Assembly (NCBI GenBank): GCA_023428135.1
Contig: JAEYZG010000034.1
Location: 65,151 to 129,150 of the forward strand
Reading direction: 5' to 3'
DNA: 64,000 nt
Source of the DNA: Bacteroidota bacterium
Lineage (GTDB): Bacteria > Bacteroidota > Bacteroidia > Cytophagales > Cytophagaceae
In this document: piece after piece, positions 7,578-15,953 of the stretch
How the letters are laid out: each line of letters begins with the position of its first letter
Numbering within the stretch: the first letter of the stretch is position 1
Made by a program: the position numbers and the translations under genes
The notes under the pieces: model-generated
Seen by the model: the letters and a program-made list of their open reading frames with translations, nothing else
Databases searched by the model: none
What the model was told of the DNA's origin: nothing

Positions 7578-7871
7578 TCAATCCTTAAAGCTTAAGCCTT
7601 CGCTTTTCAAGGCCTCGCGAAGTTTAGGAATAGCAGAAGGGCCGATTCCATGTAATTTCAAAATTTCCTTTTCACTATACTGACATAACAGTTGAAGTGT
7701 ATTAATTCCTTTTCCTTCCAGAGCACGCCTGGCCGGAGCAGAAATTAAAGAAAGAAAACCAGTGTCAGGTTTGCGCATTTCTTCACACACAGGACAAACA
7801 GGACAATCACTGGTCTTAAAATATTTATGACCCTCCTTGCAGGTTCTCAGGCTATTTTCAGAAGCAGACAT
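7578..7871 (-). CDS. RNA polymerase alpha-CTD-like protein with N-terminal zinc-binding motif
   Basis: The small protein (97 residues) has two parts. Residues 11-29 carry C11, H15, C23, C26 and C29 in a CxEGHKYF...CPVCPVC pattern that suggests a small zinc site. Residues about 40-95 match the helix-hairpin-helix domain of the RNA polymerase alpha C-terminus, with the characteristic GINTLQLLCQYSEKEILKLHGIG and LREALKSEGLSF segments. It lacks the alpha N-terminal assembly domain, so it is not RpoA. It may bind DNA or transcription proteins. The DUF6495 gene lies 15 bases upstream on the same strand, so the two are probably co-transcribed. Confidence 0.78.
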   Translation of the reverse strand: MSASENSLRTCKEGHKYFKTSDCPVCPVCEEMRKPDTGFLSLISAPARRALEGKGINTLQLLCQYSEKEILKLHGIGPSAIPKLREALKSEGLSFKD

Positions 7872-7886
7872 ACTTTTATTATGGCT

Positions 7887-8360
7887 TTATTCCAGAGCAA
7901 GACAAAGGGTTTTGAACAGATTACCTTCCGTAATAAAACAACCTCTTTCCGTCATTTCAAATATTTCTATTTCTCTTTTTTTCTGATATAACTTCTCTGA
8001 CGTATACACTTTAAGTCCATCCGGAGGATTCACCATGGCTTTCTTAATGTACTCCTGAGAAGTAAAATCAGCATCAGAATCCCCTTCAGCTTTCATTCCA
8101 ACCAACACCAATTTATCTTCCAGACATTGAAATGTGATTAATTCATTTCTTTCTCTAAACTCGAGATACTGCACATTTCTCATGATCGTTTCGAAAACCA
8201 TATCGCTGAAAAGTTCTATAACTCTTTCGGCTTTATCTGGTTCTACATTTTTCATTCGTTCCCAATCTTCAGCAGCAATACCATTTACGACCAGGTAGTT
8301 AACAAACTCTTTTTCCATTTCCTGCAGCTCTTCAAGGCTCAGGAGTCTGTATTCGGACAT
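7887..8360 (-). CDS. DUF6495-like cytoplasmic protein
   Basis: The 157-residue protein has no signal peptide or membrane segment. It opens with YRLLSLEELQEMEKEFVNYL, then ITAxDW-like AAEDWERMK and FSDMVFETIMRNVQYLEFR. This pattern resembles Bacteroidota DUF6495 proteins as I recall them. Function is unknown. It is the first gene of a probable two-gene unit with the alpha-CTD-like protein. The family name is less certain than the reading frame. Confidence 0.6.
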   Translation of the reverse strand: MSEYRLLSLEELQEMEKEFVNYLVVNGIAAEDWERMKNVEPDKAERVIELFSDMVFETIMRNVQYLEFRERNELITFQCLEDKLVLVGMKAEGDSDADFTSQEYIKKAMVNPPDGLKVYTSEKLYQKKREIEIFEMTERGCFITEGNLFKTLCLALE

Positions 8361-8509
8361 TAATTTCTATTTATTTTATTGAAGCTATTGAAAAATATAT
8401 TCGTTTCATGATAGCTAAAAACTCAGACGAATTTATCCAAATTTTTATTAATCTTTACCCAATGTTTCCTCTCTTTTAATCCATTATCAGAATAACTTAT
8501 CTTTTATTT

Positions 8510-9094
8510 TTATTTAATAACCTTACTAAATAGTTCGCTCTCAGGATCTACAGCAGAGCCATAAAAGCCGGATAAATTTCCATTTTCATCAATCACATAT
8601 TTGCAAAAATTCCAAACCGGAGGTTGACTATTCCATCCATTTTTTGATGGATCAGTCAGCCAGGAGAATACTTCATTTTTATCTGACTGAAGCACAGAAC
8701 TTTTCTTAAAAAGAGGAAATGAAACTCCAAAATTGATTCTGCAAAAACTATCTATTTCCTGATCAGAACCGGGCTCCTGACCACCAAAATCATTTGCAGG
8801 AAACCCAAGAATTACCAGGTTATTTTTCTTTTCCTCATAAACCCTCTCAAGTGCGTCATATTGAGAGGTATAACCACAATTTGAAGCTACATTTACTACT
8901 ATTGTCTTCCTTCCTTCATATTGATTTAGTAAAACCTCCTGACCATTGTTGTTGATAGCCTTTAGAGAATAAAATGATATTGGCGCACGCACATCACCCT
9001 CATTATTAAGCACTTTTGCCTTAGTTTTATCCTTTTTAGTTAATTTCATAATTAAAGGATAGAGTAATTTTGTTATTTTTTGTCTGAAAGTCAT
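8510..9094 (-). CDS. Glutathione-peroxidase-family thiol peroxidase
   Basis: The 194-residue GPx-fold enzyme should reduce hydroperoxides. The peroxidatic residue is Cys73 in NVASNCGYT, encoded by a normal Cys codon rather than selenocysteine. The catalytic Gln is in FPANDFGGQEPG and the Trp-Asn pair in WNFCKYV. An N-terminal stretch of about 34 residues, basic and mildly hydrophobic (LLYPLIMKL), precedes the domain and may be a weak membrane anchor. Most non-seleno GPx enzymes use thioredoxin; this organism has trxB at 28237-29190. It is transcribed alone. Confidence 0.9.
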   Translation of the reverse strand: MTFRQKITKLLYPLIMKLTKKDKTKAKVLNNEGDVRAPISFYSLKAINNNGQEVLLNQYEGRKTIVVNVASNCGYTSQYDALERVYEEKKNNLVILGFPANDFGGQEPGSDQEIDSFCRINFGVSFPLFKKSSVLQSDKNEVFSWLTDPSKNGWNSQPPVWNFCKYVIDENGNLSGFYGSAVDPESELFSKVIK

Positions 9095-9436
9095 ACAGTT
9101 AAATACTTTTTAAGATGATATATTAAAAATGCTTATTGGATTTAGCCTTACCAATTTTTATCCAATTTTATACTAATAATTTATTATTTGTAGATTTTTT
9201 TTTGAAAAAGTTAAGAAATAAATAATGCGATGTTTGTGCCTAACTTCTATTTCCAGATCACAAACAAAACGTAAAATTCTTTCGAATTTTCAACTTTTTA
9301 ATAAAATAAACAATTGGTAAAGTTGCGCCTCAAACAATAATATAATATTTTGATTATCAATTATTTACATCTAAAAAACATTTTTTTTATGAAATTAATT
9401 ACCCAAATTAGTATTGTAATCAGAACAAAGACCTCT
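9095..9436. other. A+T-rich intergenic region
   Basis: About 340 bases lie between the start of the GPx gene and the preferred start of the AcpH-like gene. They should hold both divergent promoters. I see no RNA gene, long hairpin or clear TAnnTTTG box; ATG 9389 would extend the AcpH-like protein by 16 residues. Confidence 0.4.
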
Positions 9437-10045
9437 ATGAATTTTATACTTAATGCATTTAAAGCGGAAGAATCCAGAGACAGGATATTAGGTGTTCTAC
9501 TAACTGAATTGTCTAAGATTTCTAATTATAAGAAATTTAACAATGATGTTATCGAAGGTATAATTCTGAATAAGAAAATTAAAACTTTTTCCACTGACCA
9601 TCCTCGCATGCATACCAGCATGAATAGATTAAGGATGAAGAACAAAAAAAATAATTTTCCTATTATAGAAGTATTCTTTGATCATTTCTTAGTCAAAAAC
9701 TGGGAAAGCTATTCTAATGAGCCATATGATATTTTTGCAGCCAGAATTCATAATGTATTGATTAAGAATCTGACTGTTCTTCCCAATAGTACCATTTCAA
9801 AATTTCCGGAGATTCTATCGAAATCGTGGTTAGATAATTATAAAACCATTGAAGGTGTTCATACCATTATCAGAAAACTCACGCATGCTTCCAGAGTTGG
9901 GGTTAATTCAGAAGAAAGCATATTTGACCTGATGGAAAATTACAGCACCTTTCAGAATGACTTTATATATTTCATGAAAGATATTGAAAAAGAAACGCCT
10001 GTTGACTTTGAAATCACTGGTTTACAGCAGAAAATATATGCTTAG
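9437..10045 (+). CDS. AcpH-like protein (ACP phosphodiesterase family), probably inactive
   Basis: The start at 9437 is chosen because AcpH-family proteins begin MNFxxH and this ATG gives MNFILN; in-frame starts at 9389 (ATG) and 9350 (TTG) exist. The 202-residue protein follows the family along its length: ILGVLLTEL, VIEGIILNKKIKTFSTDHP, VFFDHFLVKNW and LSKSWLDNYKTIEGVHTII. AcpH removes 4'-phosphopantetheine from acyl carrier protein. The family metal-site and catalytic positions are mostly changed: MNFxxH has N6, the LLADF Asp is E24, and HRRID has become N45-K-K-I-K49, while D54 and D82-H83 remain. This looks like a paralogue that has lost hydrolase activity. It converges on the RND gene with 16 bases between. 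Confidence 0.65.
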   Translation: MNFILNAFKAEESRDRILGVLLTELSKISNYKKFNNDVIEGIILNKKIKTFSTDHPRMHTSMNRLRMKNKKNNFPIIEVFFDHFLVKNWESYSNEPYDIFAARIHNVLIKNLTVLPNSTISKFPEILSKSWLDNYKTIEGVHTIIRKLTHASRVGVNSEESIFDLMENYSTFQNDFIYFMKDIEKETPVDFEITGLQQKIYA

Positions 10046-10061
10046 GTACAATGAAACAATT

Positions 10062-13000
10062 TTAAGCATCTGCTTTTTTATTGAATCGTTTTCTGATTTT
10101 AAAAATAACATTATCAATAGTTTCATAGACAATTGGCACAAATATCAATGTTAAGAACATTGAACTGGTTAATCCTCCGATAAGGACCCACGCCAGACCA
10201 TTTTTGGCCTCCGATGCTGCTCCGGATGCAAGCGCTATCGGCATCATTCCGAGAATCATCGTTAAAGTTGTCATGAAAATCGGTCTTATCCTTTCTCTGC
10301 CGGCTTCAATCAGTGCATCGAACGTGTTCGCCCCCTTTTCCTTCATATTATTGGTAAAATCAACCAGAAGAATGGCGTTTTTAGCTACCAGTCCAATCAT
10401 CATAATCATACCAAGAATTGAAAAGATATTTAGAGTTTCCTTCGTAAGAGCCAATGCCACCAATGCACCTATAATGGCAAGAGGAATTGAAAACAACACA
10501 ACAAAAGGATATACATAAGAATTATAAAGAGCAACCATGATCAGGTAAACGAATACAATACCGATCATAAAGGCTATTAAAAGGCTTGTAAAAGCCTCAG
10601 CCTGCTGCTCAAGCTGCCCCTCGTATGATAAGCTTATTCCGGCAGGTTTTTTCAGTCCTTTCACTTTTTCCTGAATTTCATCACCTACTGTACCTACAGG
10701 CCGGCCAACTACATTTGACTTTACTGTTACAGATGGAATACGATTGTTTCTTTCCAGTTTGGACGGCCCCCTGCTTTGCTGAATAACTGCAAACTGATTC
10801 AATGTTATAAGTTCTCCTTTTGAATTACTTATAGTAAGGCGCTTTACATCATCAACATTTCTCCTGTCAAACTGGTCCAGCACTATCTTGATGTCATATT
10901 CTTCATCTGCTTCCCGATATTTTATGTCCGTATTTCCAGTAAATGCTGTCATTAGCGTTCCTCCCACATCCGCAACGGTTAAACCTAATTTGGCCAGTTT
11001 ATCTCTATCAAGTTCCACCTCCAGCTCCGGATTACCTTCGTTCACAGACAAGTCAGGATCACTTATCCCTGGGATTTTCTTTATTGTTGCTAATATTTCG
11101 TTTGCATATGACATTACATTTTTAAGATCAACACCTCTCACTACAATCTGAATAGGAAGATCATCTGCAGCACCAGTAAGACCGGTCGGAGTTGATGTAA
11201 CTTTAATACCAGGAATCTGAGAGATTTCATTTTTTATTTCATTCGCAAATTCATCCACTGTAATGGTTCTTTCTTTCTTATCAGTCATAATGACTGTCAA
11301 CTGAGAAATATTATTGGCAGGCTGATTAGAGCCCAGGGTAGAAGACTGCCCCACAGTAGAAAACACCTTTACGACAACCGGCTTATTCAGAATAATTCTT
11401 TCAACCTGACTCGTAACCTGATTGGTATTATATAATGTACTGGTTTGATCTAGCTCAAGAGTAACCACAAATTCCCCTCTGTCACCTTCTGCAATAAAAG
11501 TGCTCCCGATCAACCCCAGAGGTATCAGAGAAAATGAAGCTATAAGCATCAATAAGATAATGGAAGTCACAATGAGTCTGTGATTCAAAGACCATTTAAG
11601 CAGGCGTGTATAATTCTCTTTCAGTTCTTCAAATTCCCTTTCAAACCAGTTACTAAACCTTCCAAATAAAGTCTCATTGGAGAATTTAAGTATTTTGGAG
11701 AATCTGGATGCTAACATAGGTGTCACTGTAAAACTTACAAATAAGCTCATCAGTGTAGACACCATCACTACAATTGAAAACTCCAGCAGAATATTCCCTA
11801 TCAATCCACCGACCAGTGAAAGGGGGCCGAATACAACCACATCCACAAGTGTGATAGACAACGCTGTAAAACCAATTTCATTTCTACCTTCGAGCGCAGC
11901 GGTTCTTTGATCACTTCCCATTTCAAGGTGCCGATAGATATTTTCAAGCACCACAATTGAATCATCGACAAGAATACCTATTACTAAAGAAAGCGCCATT
12001 AATGTCATCAGATTAAGAGAAAAATTAAAAATATACATAGCAATAAAAGTAGAAACGATTGACAGTGGTATTGCCACCATCACTATTGCAGCATTTCTTA
12101 TACTGTGCAGAAATACCAGCATCACAAGAGCTACGAGAATTACCGCAAGCATCAGATCTACCAGAACGGAATGTGCAGCTGCAAGAGTAAATGTAGAGGT
12201 ATCAGAAGAAATGATGAAATTAAGTCCGATATCTTTATACTCTTCCTGAAGCTCCTGGAGCATTCTTTTTACTTCTTCCGAAACTTGTACAGAGTTCGCA
12301 TCCGTTTGCTTTTGAATCAAAACGCCAATAGAACTTTTGAAATTTATACGACTTAAGGTTTCAACCTCTTCCGTTGCATCTGTTACCTCAGCGACTTCAG
12401 ATAATCTCACAAGTCCTCCATTGTTTCCTGTTAATACAACCAAATTGGCTAACTGATCCAAGGACTTAACCTCTCCTTCTACTCTTAAACTAAACTGGTC
12501 CTTCTGTGCTTTTACTTCACCTGCCGGTATCTCCTGATTACCGGCTTTAATAACGTTTACTATCTGAGAAAGAGAAATACCATAAGCTTCCAGCCTTTGC
12601 CTTTTCACATTAACCATTATCTTCCTCTTTTTCCCCCCTACAAGGGTGATTTGTCCCATGCCGGAAATCTTTGATAACTCTGGACGAATACGATCATCCA
12701 TGAGTTGATAAAATTCCATTGGTGATAATTTTGAAGATGCACTGAACTGCAATATAGGAAGGTCATCAAAGGAAAATTTATTTAAAGAAGGTGTTTCTGC
12801 ATCGTCAGGAAGTGTAGACAATACAGAGTTTATCTTTCTCTGTGCATCCTGAAGTGCGATATCTACATTGGCATCATTTGTAAGCTGAATGGTAATAAAG
12901 GATACTCCTTCCTGAGATATAGAAGCTATCTTATCCAATTTTTCAAGAGTAGCCACAGCATCCTCCAAAGGTTTGGTTACAGAGGTCTCCATTACTCCTG

Positions 13001-13166
13001 GAGAAGCTCCGGGATAAATTGTAATAACAGAAATAACTGGCATCTCAAACTTTGGAAACAAGTTATAATTCAGTCTTTGATAGCAAATAATACCTACAAT
13101 GGAAAGCACTGTAAATATTACAACAATCAAAGTTGGCCTCTTTATAGCTATTTCTGTAATCGACAT
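10062..13166 (-). CDS. RND efflux transporter (AcrB/MdtB-like inner-membrane pump)
   Basis: The 1034-residue protein is full length for the HAE/AcrB family. TM1 is at about residues 10-30, followed by the first large periplasmic loop, a TM cluster around 330-540, the second loop and a C-terminal TM cluster. The proton-relay Asp pair is visible in LVIGILVDDSIVVLENI (TM4). The N-terminal ITEIAIKRPTLIVVIF and the C-terminal GLVAKNAILLVDF are family signatures. It is the last gene of an operon: its ATG lies one base after the adaptor stop codon. With the adaptor and TolC-type channel it would form a complete drug or metabolite exporter. The substrate cannot be told from sequence; no heavy-metal motif is seen. 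Confidence 0.95.
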   Translation of the reverse strand: MSITEIAIKRPTLIVVIFTVLSIVGIICYQRLNYNLFPKFEMPVISVITIYPGASPGVMETSVTKPLEDAVATLEKLDKIASISQEGVSFITIQLTNDANVDIALQDAQRKINSVLSTLPDDAETPSLNKFSFDDLPILQFSASSKLSPMEFYQLMDDRIRPELSKISGMGQITLVGGKKRKIMVNVKRQRLEAYGISLSQIVNVIKAGNQEIPAGEVKAQKDQFSLRVEGEVKSLDQLANLVVLTGNNGGLVRLSEVAEVTDATEEVETLSRINFKSSIGVLIQKQTDANSVQVSEEVKRMLQELQEEYKDIGLNFIISSDTSTFTLAAAHSVLVDLMLAVILVALVMLVFLHSIRNAAIVMVAIPLSIVSTFIAMYIFNFSLNLMTLMALSLVIGILVDDSIVVLENIYRHLEMGSDQRTAALEGRNEIGFTALSITLVDVVVFGPLSLVGGLIGNILLEFSIVVMVSTLMSLFVSFTVTPMLASRFSKILKFSNETLFGRFSNWFEREFEELKENYTRLLKWSLNHRLIVTSIILLMLIASFSLIPLGLIGSTFIAEGDRGEFVVTLELDQTSTLYNTNQVTSQVERIILNKPVVVKVFSTVGQSSTLGSNQPANNISQLTVIMTDKKERTITVDEFANEIKNEISQIPGIKVTSTPTGLTGAADDLPIQIVVRGVDLKNVMSYANEILATIKKIPGISDPDLSVNEGNPELEVELDRDKLAKLGLTVADVGGTLMTAFTGNTDIKYREADEEYDIKIVLDQFDRRNVDDVKRLTISNSKGELITLNQFAVIQQSRGPSKLERNNRIPSVTVKSNVVGRPVGTVGDEIQEKVKGLKKPAGISLSYEGQLEQQAEAFTSLLIAFMIGIVFVYLIMVALYNSYVYPFVVLFSIPLAIIGALVALALTKETLNIFSILGMIMMIGLVAKNAILLVDFTNNMKEKGANTFDALIEAGRERIRPIFMTTLTMILGMMPIALASGAASEAKNGLAWVLIGGLTSSMFLTLIFVPIVYETIDNVIFKIRKRFNKKADA

Positions 13167-13167
13167 A

Positions 13168-14232
13168 TTATTGTCCTGTTATCTGAACAGGTGTTTTGTC
13201 TTTTAAATTTATCAATCCGGTTTTCACTATCTGATCACCTTCTTTTAAACCTTTGTTAACTTCCACTTTTTCAGGAAATGATTGTCCTATTTCAATTGAT
13301 CGTAGCCATGCAGTATCTCTTTCAATAATAAAAACCTGAGGGTCATCAATACTTCCAACAAGAGATTCTCTCGGTATCACTAAAGGGTTTCCTTGTGTGA
13401 GAATACCAAATGCTATATTTACAAATGTCCCTGCTTTTAGAGGGTTATCCTTAGGATTCTGAAACCTGATCTCTACATTATAATTATGAGCATCATCTCC
13501 TGTAGGACTTATAAACGTTATGATTCCCTGAAAAACAGTATCGGGGTATATATTGGTTGTAATTTTAACTTTATCATTAAGTTTAAGCTTATAGGCATCT
13601 TTTTCTGCAACAGAAAGGTCAATCTTTAATGAAGACACATCAACAATTCTTGCAATCTGATTACCAGCCAGCACTACAGATCCTGGTTCTACAAACCTCT
13701 CAGTGATCATTCCCTTAAAAGGAGCTTTGATAGAGGTATTAGATAATTTCTTTTTATCCTGCTGAAGGTTGAAATGTGCTGTCTTTACTGCAATTTTTGC
13801 TTCTTCTAGTTGCTGCTTTGTCACAGCGTTTCCTTTATACAGCTTAGTGTATCTTTCTACATCTGTTTTTGCCTTTTCCAAAGCAAGTTCTGATTTGTTA
13901 ACTGCTGCTGTTTGCTCCTTACTTTCCACCTTAGCTAAAAGATCTCCTTTCTCTTTTACATCACCTTTTTCAATAGGAAGATCTATGATTTTACCCTGAA
14001 TCTCTGAAATTACAACAGTAGTTTTATTTGGTATAATAGTACCCAACAATTGCAGCTCATCAGAAATATTCTGTCTGATTACTTTATAGACATTTACACT
14101 TACTTTGGGCGAAGTTGTTGTTGTCTGTTTTGATTTGTCAATTTCTTTCTTATTGCTGCAAAGCCTCAGCACCACCACCACAAAGATTATTGCTAATACA
14201 ATAATTAATACATAGCTTCTCTTCTTTGTCAT
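13168..14232 (-). CDS. RND efflux periplasmic adaptor (membrane fusion protein)
   Basis: The 354-residue protein carries an N-terminal membrane anchor (about residues 6-24). A lipoyl half-domain (GKIIDLPIEKGDVKEKGDLLAKV), a coiled-coil hairpin (about 110-165), the second lipoyl half and beta-barrel (SIKAPFKGMITERFVEPGSV) and a C-terminal membrane-proximal domain follow. This is the standard order for HlyD/AcrA-type adaptors. It links the inner-membrane pump to the outer-membrane channel. It starts 15 bases after the upstream TolC-like gene ends and abuts the RND gene. Confidence 0.93.
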   Translation of the reverse strand: MTKKRSYVLIIVLAIIFVVVVLRLCSNKKEIDKSKQTTTTSPKVSVNVYKVIRQNISDELQLLGTIIPNKTTVVISEIQGKIIDLPIEKGDVKEKGDLLAKVESKEQTAAVNKSELALEKAKTDVERYTKLYKGNAVTKQQLEEAKIAVKTAHFNLQQDKKKLSNTSIKAPFKGMITERFVEPGSVVLAGNQIARIVDVSSLKIDLSVAEKDAYKLKLNDKVKITTNIYPDTVFQGIITFISPTGDDAHNYNVEIRFQNPKDNPLKAGTFVNIAFGILTQGNPLVIPRESLVGSIDDPQVFIIERDTAWLRSIEIGQSFPEKVEVNKGLKEGDQIVKTGLINLKDKTPVQITGQ

Positions 14233-14247
14233 TGTTCTTGATATTAA

Positions 14248-15693
14248 CTATTTGCCAATCCACTTAATCACTTCACTAATTTTACCTTGAGACTTTGCCA
14301 GTTCCAGGCGGGCCAGATAAGCGTTAAACAGAGATGTTATGTAATTTACCTGAGCAACTTTCAAAGAGTTCGTTGCATTGAGAAAATCAGAATAAGCTCC
14401 AACACCCTCTTTATAGGATAATATTTCACTATCATAAACAAGCTGAGCAAGCTTTATACTTTCTCCTGCTAGCCTTATATTATCTACAGATGTATTAAAA
14501 TCATCAAAAGCATTGGACAGTTCTATATTGATCTGCTGCTCCAGTCTTGAAATACTGATTTCCATTTTTTTTAACTCAAGCCTATATTGCTGCACTTGAG
14601 AACTTCTCTTAAAGCCACTGAAAACCGGCACTGTAAGTCTTAATCCCACGACCTGGCTATTAAACCATTCCTTCTTCCAAAGATTGAACTCTTCCGAAAA
14701 TGCCTGATACTGATATTTAGCAAAAGCCGTGAGCTGTGGCTGATATTCAGAAGTATATTGTTTCACCTGAAGAGCTCCCAATTCTCTTTGGGTCTGCATC
14801 AATTTATAATCAGCTCTTTTCCAGTAATTCGGCTTATCAGACAACTCATCCAATTGAAATAAAGTGGTAGTATCTGCATTTACAGGTGCTATTTCCACTT
14901 GTTCACTTACCGGCATTCCTATCTGAAACTTTAACTGATTTAATGAAGCTTTAACAGACCTCTGCAATGTTCTTAATTCTGTAAGCTGATTGTTATAATC
15001 AACAAAAACCCTATCTCTGTCAGCTTTTGTAGCAACATCGTTTTTAAACTGAAGGTCGACAATTTGAAAAAGGTTCTGGCTTTTCTCAAGATTAGATTTT
15101 TGGACCTCCACTCTTTGAATAGAAACAAGATATTGAAAGTATGATTTGCTTACATTGTAAATAGTATTTTCAATAACCTGTTGAGAAGACTGGCAATAAT
15201 AAACCCTGCTGACCTTTGATGCTTTCAACCCTACCCAATAGGTTCCCATATATATAATCTGATCCAACTGAGCATATGCTGAACTTGTATATTGCACACC
15301 GAAACGAACAGGCACAATGGCATCTGCAGGTGCAGTTCTGTCAAAAAATATTGCAGGCAATGCAACCAAAGGTATTTTGATGTTATCATCAAATGTGCCA
15401 TATACATTTATTTGGGGGTAGCCAGAAGAGGCCGTTTTTCGTACATTTTGAAGGGCTATCTCTTCATCAATGTGTGCAGAAAGAACATCTGTATGGTGTA
15501 CCAATGCATAGTCAATACATTGAGAAAGATCCATAGTAGTTTGGCCAGATGTTGAATTTATAGTAAGCAAAATGGAGACTATGCATGCATAATAATTTAA
15601 CTTACTGATTCTTAAACTTCCTTTTAAGGGAAGAATCAGCTGAAAAAAAATGATTTCTTTAAATATTGTACCTGTCTTACCTATACACATCAC
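14248..15693 (-). CDS. TolC-family outer-membrane efflux channel
   Basis: The protein has 481 residues. The true start is uncertain. The first ~27 residues look like an extension, and a signal peptide with core YYACIVSILLTINSTSG lies at about 34-50, before the mature start TTMDLSQCIDYAL. The mature protein has the two tandem OEP repeats of long amphipathic helices, including an ANARDR-like KADRDRVFVDYNNQL and a VGAYSDFLNATNSL second repeat motif. It heads the three-gene efflux operon and would form the exit duct of the pump. Confidence 0.9.
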   Translation of the reverse strand: MMCIGKTGTIFKEIIFFQLILPLKGSLRISKLNYYACIVSILLTINSTSGQTTMDLSQCIDYALVHHTDVLSAHIDEEIALQNVRKTASSGYPQINVYGTFDDNIKIPLVALPAIFFDRTAPADAIVPVRFGVQYTSSAYAQLDQIIYMGTYWVGLKASKVSRVYYCQSSQQVIENTIYNVSKSYFQYLVSIQRVEVQKSNLEKSQNLFQIVDLQFKNDVATKADRDRVFVDYNNQLTELRTLQRSVKASLNQLKFQIGMPVSEQVEIAPVNADTTTLFQLDELSDKPNYWKRADYKLMQTQRELGALQVKQYTSEYQPQLTAFAKYQYQAFSEEFNLWKKEWFNSQVVGLRLTVPVFSGFKRSSQVQQYRLELKKMEISISRLEQQINIELSNAFDDFNTSVDNIRLAGESIKLAQLVYDSEILSYKEGVGAYSDFLNATNSLKVAQVNYITSLFNAYLARLELAKSQGKISEVIKWIGK

Positions 15694-15953
15694 GAAAAAC
15701 TGATGGGAACGTTATTTTTATTGATCCGAACTTTTTGACCTATATCGATTCCTGTGCCTCAAATAAAAGTTAGAACCTTTTATTCCAGATTGAATACTAA
15801 TACATTTCCCCCCTTAATGTTTATAGAATTTATGATAACCGGATTGATTTTTAATTTTAATGCAATCGTCCTATAAAATTTACCCTAAAATATTCCAATA
15901 AAGTGTCGGAAAATTGCTATCTTCATAAGTTGATAATGAGCTATGAAAGTCTA

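Noticed and set aside
8510..9094. Selenocysteine in the glutathione peroxidase
   Set aside because: The catalytic position is an ordinary Cys codon, not an internal TGA.
10943..11151. Overlapping plus-strand ORFs of 60-87 codons
   Set aside because: They are antisense shadows of the RND transporter with overlapping frames and no domain match.
12105..12356. Plus-strand ORFs within the RND gene (for example 83 codons)
   Set aside because: They are antisense frames of the conserved pump gene without protein-like composition.
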